Origin: a bacterium
GTDB taxonomy: Bacteria > Bacillota > Clostridia > Oscillospirales > Oscillospiraceae
Assembly: GCA_004560375.1 (NCBI GenBank)
Contig: SFVC01000031.1
Span: 1 to 28,694 of the forward strand
DNA: 28,694 nt
Direction: 5' to 3'
Made by a program: the position numbers and the translations under genes. Within the stretch, counting starts at the first letter, position 1. Each line of letters begins with the position of its first letter. Under the pieces are notes generated by a model. That model ran no database searches. It saw only the letters and a list, made by a program, of their open reading frames with translations, and had not been told where the DNA came from. Shown piece by piece: positions 13,038-20,847 of the stretch.

Positions 13038-14305
13038 TGGACTGGTTCGGCCTGCTCTACAACGGCGCCGCCCTGCTGGGCCAGGGGGCGGCCCACCTGA
13101 TCTTCCTGGGCCGTCTGACGGGAAAGCGGGTGAAGCTCCGGCACTTTACGGTTTACGGGCTGGCGCTGTGCCTCATTGAGGGGCTGTCCGGCCGGCTGGG
13201 GCTGGACGGGGCGGCGGCCATCGGCGCGGGGGTGCTGGCGCTGTACGCCGTGAGCCGCCTGGGGCTGGGCAACGGGGGGCCCGTGTCCTGGCTGGCGGCG
13301 GTGCTGGCGTTCTATGTGTCCCAGCTCTGCTTCGGGATGATCAACGCGGTGGAGGCGGTGGCGTTCCCCCGCCTCATCGGACAGCCCCTGCTGTACGGGG
13401 CGCTGCTGGCGGCGCTGGCGGCGTTCTTCGCCCTGTGTGCCTGCTGCTGTCGGGCCATCCGGAGACTGCTGGCCTGGACAGAGGACGGGCCCGCGCCCCA
13501 CATCGAGCTGCTCCTCCTCCCCGGGCTGTTCTTCTTCGCCGCTCAGCTCTATATCCTCCGCACCGCCTACAGTTCCATCCCCGCCGCCCTCCCGCCGGGG
13601 GAGGCGGAGAGGCAGGCGGCGCTGCTGGCGCTGCAGGCCATGGGGCTGGGGGCGCTGCTGTGCGCCCTGTACGCCTACCGGCAGCTCTGCCGAGGGTTCG
13701 CGGCCCAGGGAGAGCTGCAGGCCGTCACCCAGGCGGCCCGGGCCCAGAAGGTCTATCTGGCCGAGGCCAGGATCCGCTATGAGCGGACGCGGGCCTTCCG
13801 CCACGACGTGAAAAACCACCTGTCCGTGCTGGACGGCCTGCTGGCGGCGGGCAGGGCGGAGGAGGGCCGGGCCTATCTGAAGAAGCTGACGGCGGCGTCG
13901 GAGGGGCTGTCCCTCCCCTGCCGGACGGGCAGCCCGGTGGTGGACGTCCTGCTGGGGGAGAAGCTGGGGCTGGCGGAGGATATCCCCTGGAAGGTGTCGC
14001 TGACGCTGCCCGCGCCCTGCGGGGTGGACGAGTTCGACCTGTGCGTGATCTTCGCCAACGCCCTGGACAACGCCCTCGCCGCCTGCCGGCAGGCTCCGGG
14101 GGACAGATTCCTCCGGGTGTCCGGGCGGCGGCAGGGGGCGTTCTACCTGCTGCTCTTTGAGAACGCCTGCGCCGACGCCGCCCTGCCCCCGGAGGGGACG
14201 GGGCTGTCCAACATCCGGGCGGTGGCGGAGAAATACCGGGGCGCGGTGCTGGCGGAGCGGGAGGGGGGCCGGTTCTCCCTGAGCGTGCTGCTGGACATTT
14301 CGTGA
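13037..14305 (+). CDS. GHKL-domain sensor histidine kinase (AgrC/VirS type)
   Basis: A 422-residue membrane kinase. About six hydrophobic segments occupy the first ~220 residues, followed by a helical linker and the H-box F-R-H256-D-V-K-N-H-L, whose His256 is the expected phosphorylation site. The N-box NALDNALAA and G-box GTGLSNIRAVAEKY form the ATP-binding HATPase_c_5/GHKL domain near the C-terminus. ATG 13037 overlaps the LytTR stop (TGATG), so the two are translationally coupled. Its cognate regulator appears crippled by deletion, and no autoinducer-peptide gene (agrB/agrD-like) is visible nearby. The frame itself looks intact. Confidence 0.88.
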   Translation: MDWFGLLYNGAALLGQGAAHLIFLGRLTGKRVKLRHFTVYGLALCLIEGLSGRLGLDGAAAIGAGVLALYAVSRLGLGNGGPVSWLAAVLAFYVSQLCFGMINAVEAVAFPRLIGQPLLYGALLAALAAFFALCACCCRAIRRLLAWTEDGPAPHIELLLLPGLFFFAAQLYILRTAYSSIPAALPPGEAERQAALLALQAMGLGALLCALYAYRQLCRGFAAQGELQAVTQAARAQKVYLAEARIRYERTRAFRHDVKNHLSVLDGLLAAGRAEEGRAYLKKLTAASEGLSLPCRTGSPVVDVLLGEKLGLAEDIPWKVSLTLPAPCGVDEFDLCVIFANALDNALAACRQAPGDRFLRVSGRRQGAFYLLLFENACADAALPPEGTGLSNIRAVAEKYRGAVLAEREGGRFSLSVLLDIS

Positions 14306-14334
14306 CATACAGGGCGCGGTTCAAGGCAAAAGCC

Positions 14335-14362
14335 TTGCAATCCAAATTCCGGGCGCTAAACT
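14335..14362 (+). promoter_or_regulatory. Promoter of the small coiled-coil protein
   Basis: TTGCAA (14335-14340), a 16-bp spacer and TAAACT (14357-14362) lie 43 bp before the start. The -35 overlaps a small hairpin CAAGGC-AAAA-GCCTTG (14322-14337) after the kinase gene. Confidence 0.45.
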
Positions 14363-14405
14363 AAAGGCATGGAAGCGCCACACTTTTGGATTGGAGGAAT
14401 GCGCC

Positions 14406-14783
14406 ATGACGCCCATTTCCAGGCTCAACACCGCCGCTCAGCCCCTGAGGGCGGTGGACAGAACAGACAAGGCCCCCGCTGTCCGGCGGCCCGGGGAGGA
14501 GGATCCAGCCCGCCCGGCGGAGCCCAGGAGGGACGAATACATCCCGGAGGGAAAAGACAAGGACAAAAGGACAGAGCGTTGCACTGGCGACACCGGCAAG
14601 GTGGATCGGGAGATTGAGAAGCTGAAGCGGAAGCGGGCGGAGCTGGAGCAGCGCCTCAACACCGAGCGGGACGAGGCCGAGCGGGAGGATCTGGAACAGC
14701 AGCTTGCCCAGGTGGAGGCCGAGCTGCGCCAAAAGGACAACGACGGATACAGACGGCGAAATACTGTGTTCTCCTTCTCCTGA
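14406..14783 (+). CDS. Small charged coiled-coil protein of unknown function
   Basis: A 125-residue soluble protein. The first ~60 residues are Pro/Arg/Glu-rich and probably disordered, with a DEYIPEG motif near residue 48. Residues about 68-112 form a strongly predicted coiled coil (KVDREIEKLKRKRAELEQRL...LEQQLAQVEAELRQKDND). The C-terminus is short and basic. ATG 14406 is chosen because GGAGGA (14393-14398) lies 7 bp upstream; a TTG at 14391 would place the ribosome site inside the gene. It resembles FlxA-like or other small coiled-coil proteins of Clostridia, but I cannot assign it firmly. It has its own promoter and terminator, so it is monocistronic between the kinase and sbcD. Confidence 0.8.
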   Translation: MTPISRLNTAAQPLRAVDRTDKAPAVRRPGEEDPARPAEPRRDEYIPEGKDKDKRTERCTGDTGKVDREIEKLKRKRAELEQRLNTERDEAEREDLEQQLAQVEAELRQKDNDGYRRRNTVFSFS

Positions 14784-14836
14784 ATGGGAGACGGCGGCGG
14801 CCCCGCGGATGCGGAGCCGCCGCTGCGCGCTGAAAA

Positions 14837-14860
14837 GCCTGCCTCCGGGCGGGCTTTTTT
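14837..14860 (+). terminator. Intrinsic terminator of the coiled-coil gene
   Basis: GCCTGCC (14837-14843) pairs with GGCGGGC (14848-14854) including one G-T pair, followed by six T (14855-14860). Another GC-rich inverted repeat (about 14792-14826) precedes it. Confidence 0.82.
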
Positions 14861-14911
14861 CCCGGGGAAGTCCGGCGGGCGCGAACAGACCCTTTTTCCG
14901 GCGGCGGGTTC

Positions 14912-14940
14912 TTGTGGATCCCGTCGCTTTCCTGTATAAT
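14912..14940 (+). promoter_or_regulatory. Promoter of the sbcDC operon
   Basis: TTGTGG (14912-14917), a 17-bp spacer and a perfect TATAAT (14935-14940) end 27 bp before the sbcD start. Confidence 0.7.
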
Positions 14941-14967
14941 AGGGCGCAGGAACAAGGGGGCGGCGCC

Positions 14968-16107
14968 ATGAAACTCATTCATCTCTCCGATCTGCACCTG
15001 GGCAAGCGGGTCAACGGCTTTTCCATGCTGGAGGATCAGCGGTACATCCTGGCGGAGATCCTGGACATTGTGGACAGGGAGCGGCCGGAGGCGGTGCTCA
15101 TCGCCGGGGACGTGTACGACAAGCCGGTGCCCCCTGCCGAGGCGGTGACCCTGCTGGACAGCTTTCTGGTGGAGCTGTCCCGGCGGGAGACCCAGGTCTT
15201 TGTGATCAGCGGCAACCACGACTCCCCGGAGCGCACGGCCTTCGGCGGGCGGCTCATGGAGGCCAGCGGCGTCCACATGGCCCCGGTGTACGATGGGCGG
15301 ACGGCCCCGGTGACCCTCACGGACGAGTACGGCCCGGTGAACCTCTATCTGCTGCCCTTTGTGAAGCCGGTGCAGGTGCGCCGCCTGTTCCCGGATCAGG
15401 AGATCGTCGACTACACCGGGGCTATGGCCGCGGCCATCGGGGCCATGGGGGTGGACGCCTCCCTCCGGAACGTGCTGGCGGCCCACCAGTTTGTGACGGG
15501 GGCGGAGCGGTGCCAGTCGGAGGAGATCCCGGTGGGCGGGCTGGACAACGTGGACGCCTCGGTGTTCCAGCCCTTTGACTATGTGGCCCTGGGCCACCTC
15601 CACGGCCCCCAGCACGTGGGGCGGGAGACGGTGCGGTACTGCGGCTCGCCGCTGAAATACTCCTTCTCCGAGTGGCGGCAGCGCAAGTCGGTCACGGTGG
15701 TGGAGCTGGGGCGGAAGGGGGAAGTGTGGGTGCGGGAGGCGCCCCTCACTCCCCTGCGGGACATGGTGAAGCTGCGGGGGAGCTATGAGCAGCTCACCCG
15801 CCGGGACTATTATGAGGCGGAGGGCCGGGCGGGCTGCTATGTCCACGTCACCCTCACCGATGAGGAGGACATCCCCGACGCCATGGCAAAGCTGCGGGTG
15901 TTCTACCCCTGGCTGATGGCGCTGGACTACGACAACAAGCGCACCCAGGCGGCGGGGGAGCTGGAGGCCGGGGAGGACGCGGTGCAAAAGTCCCCTCTGG
16001 AGCTGCTGGACGACTTCTATGAGCAGCAGAACGGGCAGCCCATGGGAGAGGCCCAGCGGGCGCTGGCCCAGCGCCTGATCGAGGAGATCTGGGAGGGTGA
16101 GAGATGA
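14968..16107 (+). CDS. sbcD: Exonuclease subunit SbcD (Mre11 family)
   Basis: A 379-residue nuclease subunit of the SbcCD (Rad50-Mre11) complex. The complex cleaves hairpins, cruciforms and protein-blocked DNA ends during replication and repair. Metallophosphoesterase motifs are D8-L-H10, G-D48-V-Y-D, G-N83-H84-D85 and GHLHGP (about 207-212), which bind the two Mn2+ ions. The C-terminal part is the capping and SbcC-binding region. The open frame extends upstream, but ATG 14968 is preceded by AAGGGGG at 7 bp and matches the family N-terminus. The stop overlaps sbcC as ATGA (16104-16107), so the two are coupled. Confidence 0.96.
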   Translation: MKLIHLSDLHLGKRVNGFSMLEDQRYILAEILDIVDRERPEAVLIAGDVYDKPVPPAEAVTLLDSFLVELSRRETQVFVISGNHDSPERTAFGGRLMEASGVHMAPVYDGRTAPVTLTDEYGPVNLYLLPFVKPVQVRRLFPDQEIVDYTGAMAAAIGAMGVDASLRNVLAAHQFVTGAERCQSEEIPVGGLDNVDASVFQPFDYVALGHLHGPQHVGRETVRYCGSPLKYSFSEWRQRKSVTVVELGRKGEVWVREAPLTPLRDMVKLRGSYEQLTRRDYYEAEGRAGCYVHVTLTDEEDIPDAMAKLRVFYPWLMALDYDNKRTQAAGELEAGEDAVQKSPLELLDDFYEQQNGQPMGEAQRALAQRLIEEIWEGER

Positions 16108-18917
16108 GACCGCTGAAGCTGACTATATCCGCCTTCGGCTCCTACGCCGGGCGGCAGACGCTGGATCTGGAGCGGCTGGGGGCGGGGGGGCTGTATCTGA
16201 TCACCGGGGACACCGGGGCGGGCAAGACCACCATTTTCGACGCCATCGCCTACGCCCTCTACGGCGAGCCCAGCGGGGAGAACCGGGACGTCACCATGCT
16301 CCGCTCCAAGTACGCCGGCCCGGAGACGCCCACGGAGGTGGAGCTGGTGTTTGCCTACGGGGACAAGACCTATACCGTCCGCCGCAGCCCCGACTACGAG
16401 CGGCCCGCCAAACGGGGGGGCGGCACCGTTCTCCAGAAGGCAGAGGCGGAGCTCACCCTGCCGGACGGGCGGGTGGTGACCCGCTCCCGGGAGGTCACCC
16501 GGGAGATCGTGGACATCACCGGCCTGGATCGGGAGCAGTTCACCCAGATCGCCATGATCGCCCAGGGGGATTTCCTCAAGCTGCTGGTGGCGGACACCAA
16601 AAGCCGCCAGGAGATCTTCCGGAGGATCTTCAAAACCGGGTACTACAGGGCCCTCCAGGACAGGCTGAAGGAGGAGGCCGCCAAGCTGGAGCGGGCGTGC
16701 GACACGGCCCGGGCCAGCGTGCGGCAGTACATCGGCGGCGTGGCCGGCGGGGGCGGCGAGCTGCTGGGGCCAAAGCTGGAGCTGGCGAAGCAGGGGATCC
16801 TGCCCTTTGAGGAGACGGTGGAGCTGATTGAGGGGCTGATCGCCCGGGATCGGCAGGCGGGCGCGGAGGCCCAGAAGGCGCTGGACGGCCTGGATGGGGA
16901 GCTGAACCAGGTGACCGAGCTGCTGGCCAAGGCGGAGGAGCGGAGCAAGACCGGCCAAAAGCTGGCGGCCGCCCGGAGCAGGAAAGAGGTGCTGAAGGCG
17001 GAGGCGGAGGGGGCCGCAAAGGCCCTGGCGGCGGAGCGGGAGCACGCCCCCCGGCGGGAGGAGCTGGCCCGGACGCTGGCGGCGCTGGAGGCGGAGCTGC
17101 CCCGCTACCAGGAGGTGGATCAGCGGCAGGGGGAGCTGAACCGCCTGCTGGCGGAGATCGCCGCCCAACAGGAGGGGCTGGAGCGCCGGGAGCAGGCCCG
17201 GCAGGAGCAGGCCCAAAGGCTGGAGGCGGAGCGGCAGGAGGCCCAGGCCCTGGCCCCGGCGGCGGTGGAGCGGGAGCGGCTGCTGGGCCGCCGGGAGCGG
17301 GCCCGGGAGAAGAAGCGGGCGCTGAAGGAGCTGCTCAGCCTGCTGGAGGGCTGCGGCGCGGCCCGGAACCGGGCGGAGGCGGCCCAGCGGGACTACCAAA
17401 AAGCCAAGGGACGGATGGAGCAGGCGGAGGAGGCCTACCGCCTGGGCTACCGGGCCTTTTTGGACGGGCAGGCCGGAGTGCTGGCCCAGGCCCTGAAGGA
17501 GGGGCAGCCCTGCCCGGTGTGCGGATCGCCCCATCACCCCGCCCCGGCGGAGCCGACCGCCGGAGCCCCCACCGAGGCGGAGCTGGAAGGGCTCAAGGAG
17601 GCAATGGAGGGGGCCCGGAGGACGGCGGAGAAGCTGAGCCGCGCCGCGGGCGGAGAACAGGCCGCCCTGGCGGAGCGGGAGCGGCAGCTGCAAAGCGAGC
17701 TGGCCCGGGCGGAGGTGGAGCAGATCGGAACCCGGCTGTACGGGCAGGCGGCGGAGGATTCAGGGGGCAGCGGGCTGGATGAGGCGATGAAGCTCGTCCG
17801 GGCGGAGCTGAGGACGGCGGAGCTGGCCCTGGGGGAGCTGGACGAAAACTTGGAGGAAGCGGAGCGCCAGCTGAAGCGGGGGGCGGAGCTGAAGGAGCTG
17901 CTGCCCGGCCGGGAGGCGGAGCTGCGGGCGCTGGAGCAGGCCCTGTCCGCCGCCCGGACGGAGCTGGCCCAGGCGGAGATCCGCCGGGAGAAGGCGGCGG
18001 GACAGCTGGAGGCCCTGCGGGGCGGGCTGAGCTGCCCCGACGGAACCGCCGCCCTGGCGCGGCAAAACGCCCTGGCCGGGGAGCTGGCGGAGCTGACCGG
18101 ACGGCTGCAAAGGGCGGAGGAGGCCGCCCAGTCCCTGGAGCGGGAGCGGGCGGGGCAGGAGGCGGTGATCCGGGAGCTGATCACGCTGCTGGAGCAGGGC
18201 GAGCCGGTGGACGAGGAGGCCCAGCAGCTCCGGGCCCGGGCGCTGAAGGAGCGGCGGGCGGCGGCGGAGGCCCTGCGGCGGGATCTCCACGCCCGGCAGA
18301 TGGGCAACGAGGCCGCCCTGGGCAAAATACTGGAGCAGGCGGCGGATCTCCGGAGGCTGGAGAAGGAATACGCCTGGGTGCGGGCCCTGTCGGACACGGC
18401 AAACGGGCGGCTGCCCAACAAGGAGAAGCTGGCCCTGGAGACCTATGTCCAGGCCGCCTTTTTCGACCGGATTCTCCGGCGGGCCAACCTGCGCCTGCTG
18501 GTGATGAGCAGGAAGCAGTACGAGCTGAAGCGCCGGCGGGCGGCGGCGGACAACCGCAGCCAGAGCGGGCTGGAGCTGGACGTGGTGGATCACTACAACG
18601 GAACCCAGCGCAGCGTGAAGTCCCTGTCCGGCGGGGAGTCCTTCCAGGCGTCCCTGTCCCTGGCGCTGGGCCTGTCCGACGAGATCCAGGCGGCGGCGGG
18701 GGGCATCCGGCTGGACGCCATGTTTGTGGACGAGGGGTTCGGCTCCCTGGACGAGGAGGCCCTGGGGCAGGCCCTCCAGGCGCTGGACGGTCTGGCCCAG
18801 GGGAACCGGCTGGTGGGGATCATCTCCCATGTGGAGAGCCTGAAGGAGCGGATCGACCGGCAGATCGTGGTAACCAAGGACAGGGCCGGGGGGAGCCATG
18901 CGGAGATTGTAGTATAG
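16104..18917 (+). CDS. sbcC: Exonuclease subunit SbcC (Rad50-like ATPase)
   Basis: A 937-residue SMC-like ATPase. Its N-terminal half-domain carries Walker A GDTGAGKT (35-42) and a Q-loop (IAQGDFLKLL). Long Ala/Glu/Arg/Leu-rich coiled-coil arms flank a zinc hook C470-P-V-C473 near the middle. The C-terminal half has the ABC signature LSGGES (841-846) and Walker B FVDEGFGSLDEE (Asp876-Glu877). It bridges DNA ends through the hook and controls SbcD nuclease access. The length is typical, and no frameshift was seen. It overlaps sbcD by four bases. A tiny ORF with a very good ribosome site follows. Confidence 0.96.
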   Translation: MRPLKLTISAFGSYAGRQTLDLERLGAGGLYLITGDTGAGKTTIFDAIAYALYGEPSGENRDVTMLRSKYAGPETPTEVELVFAYGDKTYTVRRSPDYERPAKRGGGTVLQKAEAELTLPDGRVVTRSREVTREIVDITGLDREQFTQIAMIAQGDFLKLLVADTKSRQEIFRRIFKTGYYRALQDRLKEEAAKLERACDTARASVRQYIGGVAGGGGELLGPKLELAKQGILPFEETVELIEGLIARDRQAGAEAQKALDGLDGELNQVTELLAKAEERSKTGQKLAAARSRKEVLKAEAEGAAKALAAEREHAPRREELARTLAALEAELPRYQEVDQRQGELNRLLAEIAAQQEGLERREQARQEQAQRLEAERQEAQALAPAAVERERLLGRRERAREKKRALKELLSLLEGCGAARNRAEAAQRDYQKAKGRMEQAEEAYRLGYRAFLDGQAGVLAQALKEGQPCPVCGSPHHPAPAEPTAGAPTEAELEGLKEAMEGARRTAEKLSRAAGGEQAALAERERQLQSELARAEVEQIGTRLYGQAAEDSGGSGLDEAMKLVRAELRTAELALGELDENLEEAERQLKRGAELKELLPGREAELRALEQALSAARTELAQAEIRREKAAGQLEALRGGLSCPDGTAALARQNALAGELAELTGRLQRAEEAAQSLERERAGQEAVIRELITLLEQGEPVDEEAQQLRARALKERRAAAEALRRDLHARQMGNEAALGKILEQAADLRRLEKEYAWVRALSDTANGRLPNKEKLALETYVQAAFFDRILRRANLRLLVMSRKQYELKRRRAAADNRSQSGLELDVVDHYNGTQRSVKSLSGGESFQASLSLALGLSDEIQAAAGGIRLDAMFVDEGFGSLDEEALGQALQALDGLAQGNRLVGIISHVESLKERIDRQIVVTKDRAGGSHAEIVV

Positions 18918-18929
18918 GAGGTACAGAAC

Positions 18930-18980
18930 ATGAAACGAACCATCACCGTGAACGCTCGGAGAAAACCGGCGAGAAAATAG
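18930..18980 (+). CDS. Possible 16-residue basic microprotein downstream of sbcC
   Basis: A 17-codon ORF encodes MKRTITVNARRKPARK, with 7 Lys/Arg residues and no acidic residue. Its ribosome site AGGAGG (18917-18922) is among the best in the window, 7 bp before ATG, and a strong terminator follows 14 bp after the stop. It lies 12 bp after sbcC, so it would be the last cistron of the operon. It is too short for homology-based confidence and may be a chance ORF, but the translation signals are better than those of many annotated genes here. Confidence 0.45.
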   Translation: MKRTITVNARRKPARK

Positions 18981-18994
18981 ATTGCTTGACGGAC

Positions 18995-19026
18995 AAAGCC
19001 CCTCCTCTATTCAGAGGAGGGGCTTT
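18995..19026 (+). terminator. Terminator of the sbcDC operon
   Basis: A 14-bp perfect stem (18995-19008 with 19013-19026), AAAGCCCC...GGGGCTTT, with a 4-base loop. The symmetric A/T ends make it usable also by the convergent hydrolase gene. Confidence 0.85.
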
Positions 19027-19094
19027 ACGATCCGTTGCCCGCGGCGGGATGGGTGAGGGAATGCAGCCAGACGCACCCTCGTCTCCCGGTGGAG

Positions 19095-20057
19095 TTACGA
19101 CTGATCGTCAGGGAAGTAGTCCTGGAGGAAGGTGGACACCGCCGTCCAGTACAACGCCTCGTTGGTGCCCACTGAGGCGGCGTGGCCCGCGTCCGGCATC
19201 CACAGGAAACTCTTGGGACAGCGGGCGGCCTGGTACAGCTTGCCCATCATGGCGGCGGGCACGAAGTCGTCCGCCACGCCGTGGATAAACAGGGTGGGGG
19301 TCTTGGAATGGGCCACCGCCTGGAGGGGGGAGGCCTCCCGCAGATCGTAGCGGGCACGGCGCAGGGCGGTCTTTCGCAGGGTGGAGAACAGAAGCCCGGA
19401 GGGGATGGGCAGGGGAGTGGGCAGCTCCGAGCGGATCTGGCCCAGGACATGGCGCATCTCCGCCTCGATGGTGGTGTAAGAGCAGTCGGAGATGGCGGCC
19501 TTCACCTGGTCGGGCAGGGCGCCGCCGGTGGCCATCAGCACGGAGGCCGCCCCCATGGACACGCCGTGGAGGAGGATATCCGCCTGGGGATCTTTCCGGA
19601 GCACCCAGTTCACCCAGCCCACGATGTCCAGCCGCTCGTCAAAGCCCCAGCCCACGTAGTCGCCCTCGCTCTGGCCGTGGCCCCGCTGGTCGGGCATCAG
19701 AACGTTCCAGCCCAGGTCGCTGTAGTGTTTGGCGATGGCGCCCATGGACTCATAGGTGTCATGGTAGCCGTGCATACAGATGGCCCAGCGGTGGCAGTCC
19801 TCCCGGCCGGGAATTAGGGCCGCCCAGAGGATCAGGCCGTCGATGGCCTGGATGGTGGCCTCCTGGAAGCCCTCCCGCTTCCGGGCCCAGTCCCGGCCCG
19901 CGATCTGGATGGGGTTCACGTCCTCCTCCTCCGGATCCCGGATCTGGGGGATCATCACCCGGTTATAGAGGTAGCTGCCCAGGGCGGCCCAGCCGCCCGC
20001 CGCCCCGGCTCCCGCCGCGGCCAGGCCCAGCAGTCCAACAGTGGTTTTCTTTTTCAT
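19095..20057 (-). CDS. Membrane-anchored alpha/beta hydrolase
   Basis: A 320-residue protein of the alpha/beta hydrolase fold, close to the YqkD/BEM46-like group. An N-terminal Lys-rich stretch and hydrophobic segment (about 7-30) suggest a signal anchor, placing the catalytic domain outside the membrane. The nucleophile elbow is G165-V-S167-M-G169; an oxyanion region is M-H-G-Y-H (about 95-99). The acid is probably in GVADDFVP and the catalytic His in PDAGHAAS near the C-terminus. ATG 20057 is chosen because AGGAGG lies 7 bp upstream; the frame can be read from a TTG at 20063, but that overlaps the ribosome site. A promoter is visible upstream. Substrate unknown; an esterase or peptidase activity is plausible. 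Confidence 0.92.
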   Translation of the reverse strand: MKKKTTVGLLGLAAAGAGAAGGWAALGSYLYNRVMIPQIRDPEEEDVNPIQIAGRDWARKREGFQEATIQAIDGLILWAALIPGREDCHRWAICMHGYHDTYESMGAIAKHYSDLGWNVLMPDQRGHGQSEGDYVGWGFDERLDIVGWVNWVLRKDPQADILLHGVSMGAASVLMATGGALPDQVKAAISDCSYTTIEAEMRHVLGQIRSELPTPLPIPSGLLFSTLRKTALRRARYDLREASPLQAVAHSKTPTLFIHGVADDFVPAAMMGKLYQAARCPKSFLWMPDAGHAASVGTNEALYWTAVSTFLQDYFPDDQS

Positions 20058-20084
20058 AAGCAACCTCCTGAAGCTGTTTTTCTC

Positions 20085-20114
20085 ACTATACTACCCGGAC
20101 GGGCCCAGCGTCAA
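20085..20114 (-). promoter_or_regulatory. Promoter of the alpha/beta hydrolase gene
   Basis: Minus-strand TTGACG (20109-20114), an 18-bp spacer and TATAGT (20085-20090), 27 bp before the start codon. Confidence 0.7.
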
Positions 20115-20147
20115 CAGGGAACATGAAAATCTTCGGAAAAACTTGAC

Positions 20148-20181
20148 GGCCGGGGTGGGCGTGTGCAACCTTGTCCCGGCC
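20148..20181. other. Inverted repeat in the hydrolase/tRNA intergenic region
   Basis: GGCCGGG (20148-20154) matches CCCGGCC (20175-20181) across 20 bp. A T-run lies about 9 bp downstream on the plus strand. No gene is seen between 20115 and 20241. Confidence 0.3.
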
Positions 20182-20241
20182 GGGAGTCCCTTTTTCCGGG
20201 CCATTTTGAAAAATTGCCGGAAAAATTTGGCCTGCTGCGGC

Positions 20242-20270
20242 TTGACTTTGGGGGCGGCGGGTGGTAAAGT
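20242..20270 (+). promoter_or_regulatory. Promoter into the hairpin-rich intergenic region
   Basis: TTGACT (20242-20247), a 17-bp spacer and TAAAGT (20265-20270) form a good sigma-A promoter pointing into 20277-20600, where no conventional gene is recognised. Confidence 0.65.
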
Positions 20271-20319
20271 AAGGGACGAACTCGAACAGATGTTTGACTC
20301 AGGTGAAAGGAGGAGGAGC

Positions 20320-20451
20320 ATGGAACAGATAAATAGGGGGTGGGGACTCAAAACCGGGGCGCAGCATAAAAAATACCGGGCAAAGCCCGGCAAGTGCCGC
20401 CCGCAGGGCGGCTCCCCCACCCGCGAGCCCAGCGCAGCGGGTCGCGGGTGA
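20320..20451 (+). CDS. Possible 43-residue ORF with strong ribosome site
   Basis: ATG 20320 follows GAAAGGAGGAGGAGC, an excellent Shine-Dalgarno sequence, and a promoter starts transcription about 45 bp upstream. The predicted peptide is basic and rich in Gly, Lys, Arg and Pro, with no membrane segment or known motif. Most of it is encoded by DNA that folds into successive hairpins, so the codons may be secondary to RNA structure. It may be a real small protein, the remnant of one, or the translated leader of a structured RNA. Confidence 0.35.
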   Translation: MEQINRGWGLKTGAQHKKYRAKPGKCRPQGGSPTREPSAAGRG

Positions 20452-20522
20452 AAATAAGCAACCCCTTACAGGGGCACCCACCAATGGGGCCCCCGCAAAG
20501 CCGCCCTTCAGGCTTTGTGGGG
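20376..20522 (+). other. Cluster of consecutive hairpins (structured RNA candidate)
   Basis: Five adjacent perfect or near-perfect stems occur: CCGGGC/GCCCGG (20376-20390), GCCGCCC/GGGCGGC (20396-20412), a 9-bp stem (20418-20426/20442-20450), CCCC/GGGG (20462-20474) and a 12-bp stem with one wobble (20491-20502/20511-20522). They lie downstream of a promoter and before the convergent tRNA terminator. It may be a noncoding RNA, or a dispersed repeat family common beside tRNA genes. Confidence 0.45.
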
Positions 20523-20548
20523 AGAGGAGGGGCAAGGGAGCATAGTGA

Positions 20549-20577
20549 AAGCCTCCCACCTAAAAGGTGGGAGGCTT
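20549..20577 (-). terminator. Terminator hairpin of the tRNA operon
   Basis: A 13-bp perfect stem (20549-20561 with 20565-20577) lies 25 bp beyond the 3' end of tRNA-Tyr. The minus-strand exit is TTTCAC, a short U-tract. Confidence 0.7.
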
Positions 20578-20602
20578 GAACGGAGCGGACTTTGCCCCGA
20601 CG

Positions 20603-20687
20603 TGGTGGAGGAGGATGGATTCGAACCATCGAAGGCGAAGCCAGCAGATTTACAGTCTGTCCCCTTTGGCCACTTGGGTACTCCTCC
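20603..20687 (-). tRNA. tRNA-Tyr(GTA)
   Basis: A class II tRNA of 85 bases including an encoded 3' CCA. Acceptor GGAGGAG pairs with CTCCTCC. The anticodon arm reads CAGACTGTAAATCTG with anticodon GTA, and a long variable arm (GCTGGCTTCGCCTTC region) and T-arm GGTTCGAATCC follow. It lies 23 bp downstream of tRNA-Thr on the same strand and shares its promoter. Confidence 0.96.
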
Positions 20688-20710
20688 ATATGAAATTATA
20701 AAGAAAAAGG

Positions 20711-20786
20711 TGGAGCTGGTGGACGGATTCGAACCCCCGACCTGCTGATTACAAATCAGCTGCTCTACCAGCTGAGCTACACCAGC
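20711..20786 (-). tRNA. tRNA-Thr(TGT)
   Basis: 76 bases with encoded CCA. Acceptor GCTGGTG/CACCAGC, D-arm GCTCAGCTGGTAGAGC, anticodon arm CTGATTTGTAATCAG with anticodon TGT, and T-arm CGGGGGTTCGAATCC. It is the first tRNA of the operon, about 33 bp after the -10 box. Confidence 0.97.
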
Positions 20787-20818
20787 ACGGTAAGGCTTCC
20801 ACGTTCACAACGGAGTTT

Positions 20819-20847
20819 ATTATAGCAGTAGGAGGGAACTTTGTCAA
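20819..20847 (-). promoter_or_regulatory. Consensus promoter of the tRNA-Thr/tRNA-Tyr operon
   Basis: Minus-strand TTGACA (20842-20847), a 17-bp spacer (20825-20841) and TATAAT (20819-20824): a perfect sigma-A consensus. Its -35 overlaps the first codons, and its spacer contains the ribosome site, of the opposing CxxC-protein gene. Confidence 0.9.

Noticed and set aside
16017..17693. 558-codon minus-strand frame across sbcC
   Set aside because: Gln/Leu/Gly/Pro low complexity, typical of antisense to a GC-rich coiled-coil gene.
20348..20689. 113-codon minus-strand ORF covering tRNA-Tyr and the hairpin cluster
   Set aside because: Its N-terminus is the translated tRNA sequence (SGQRG...), a well-known kind of spurious ORF.
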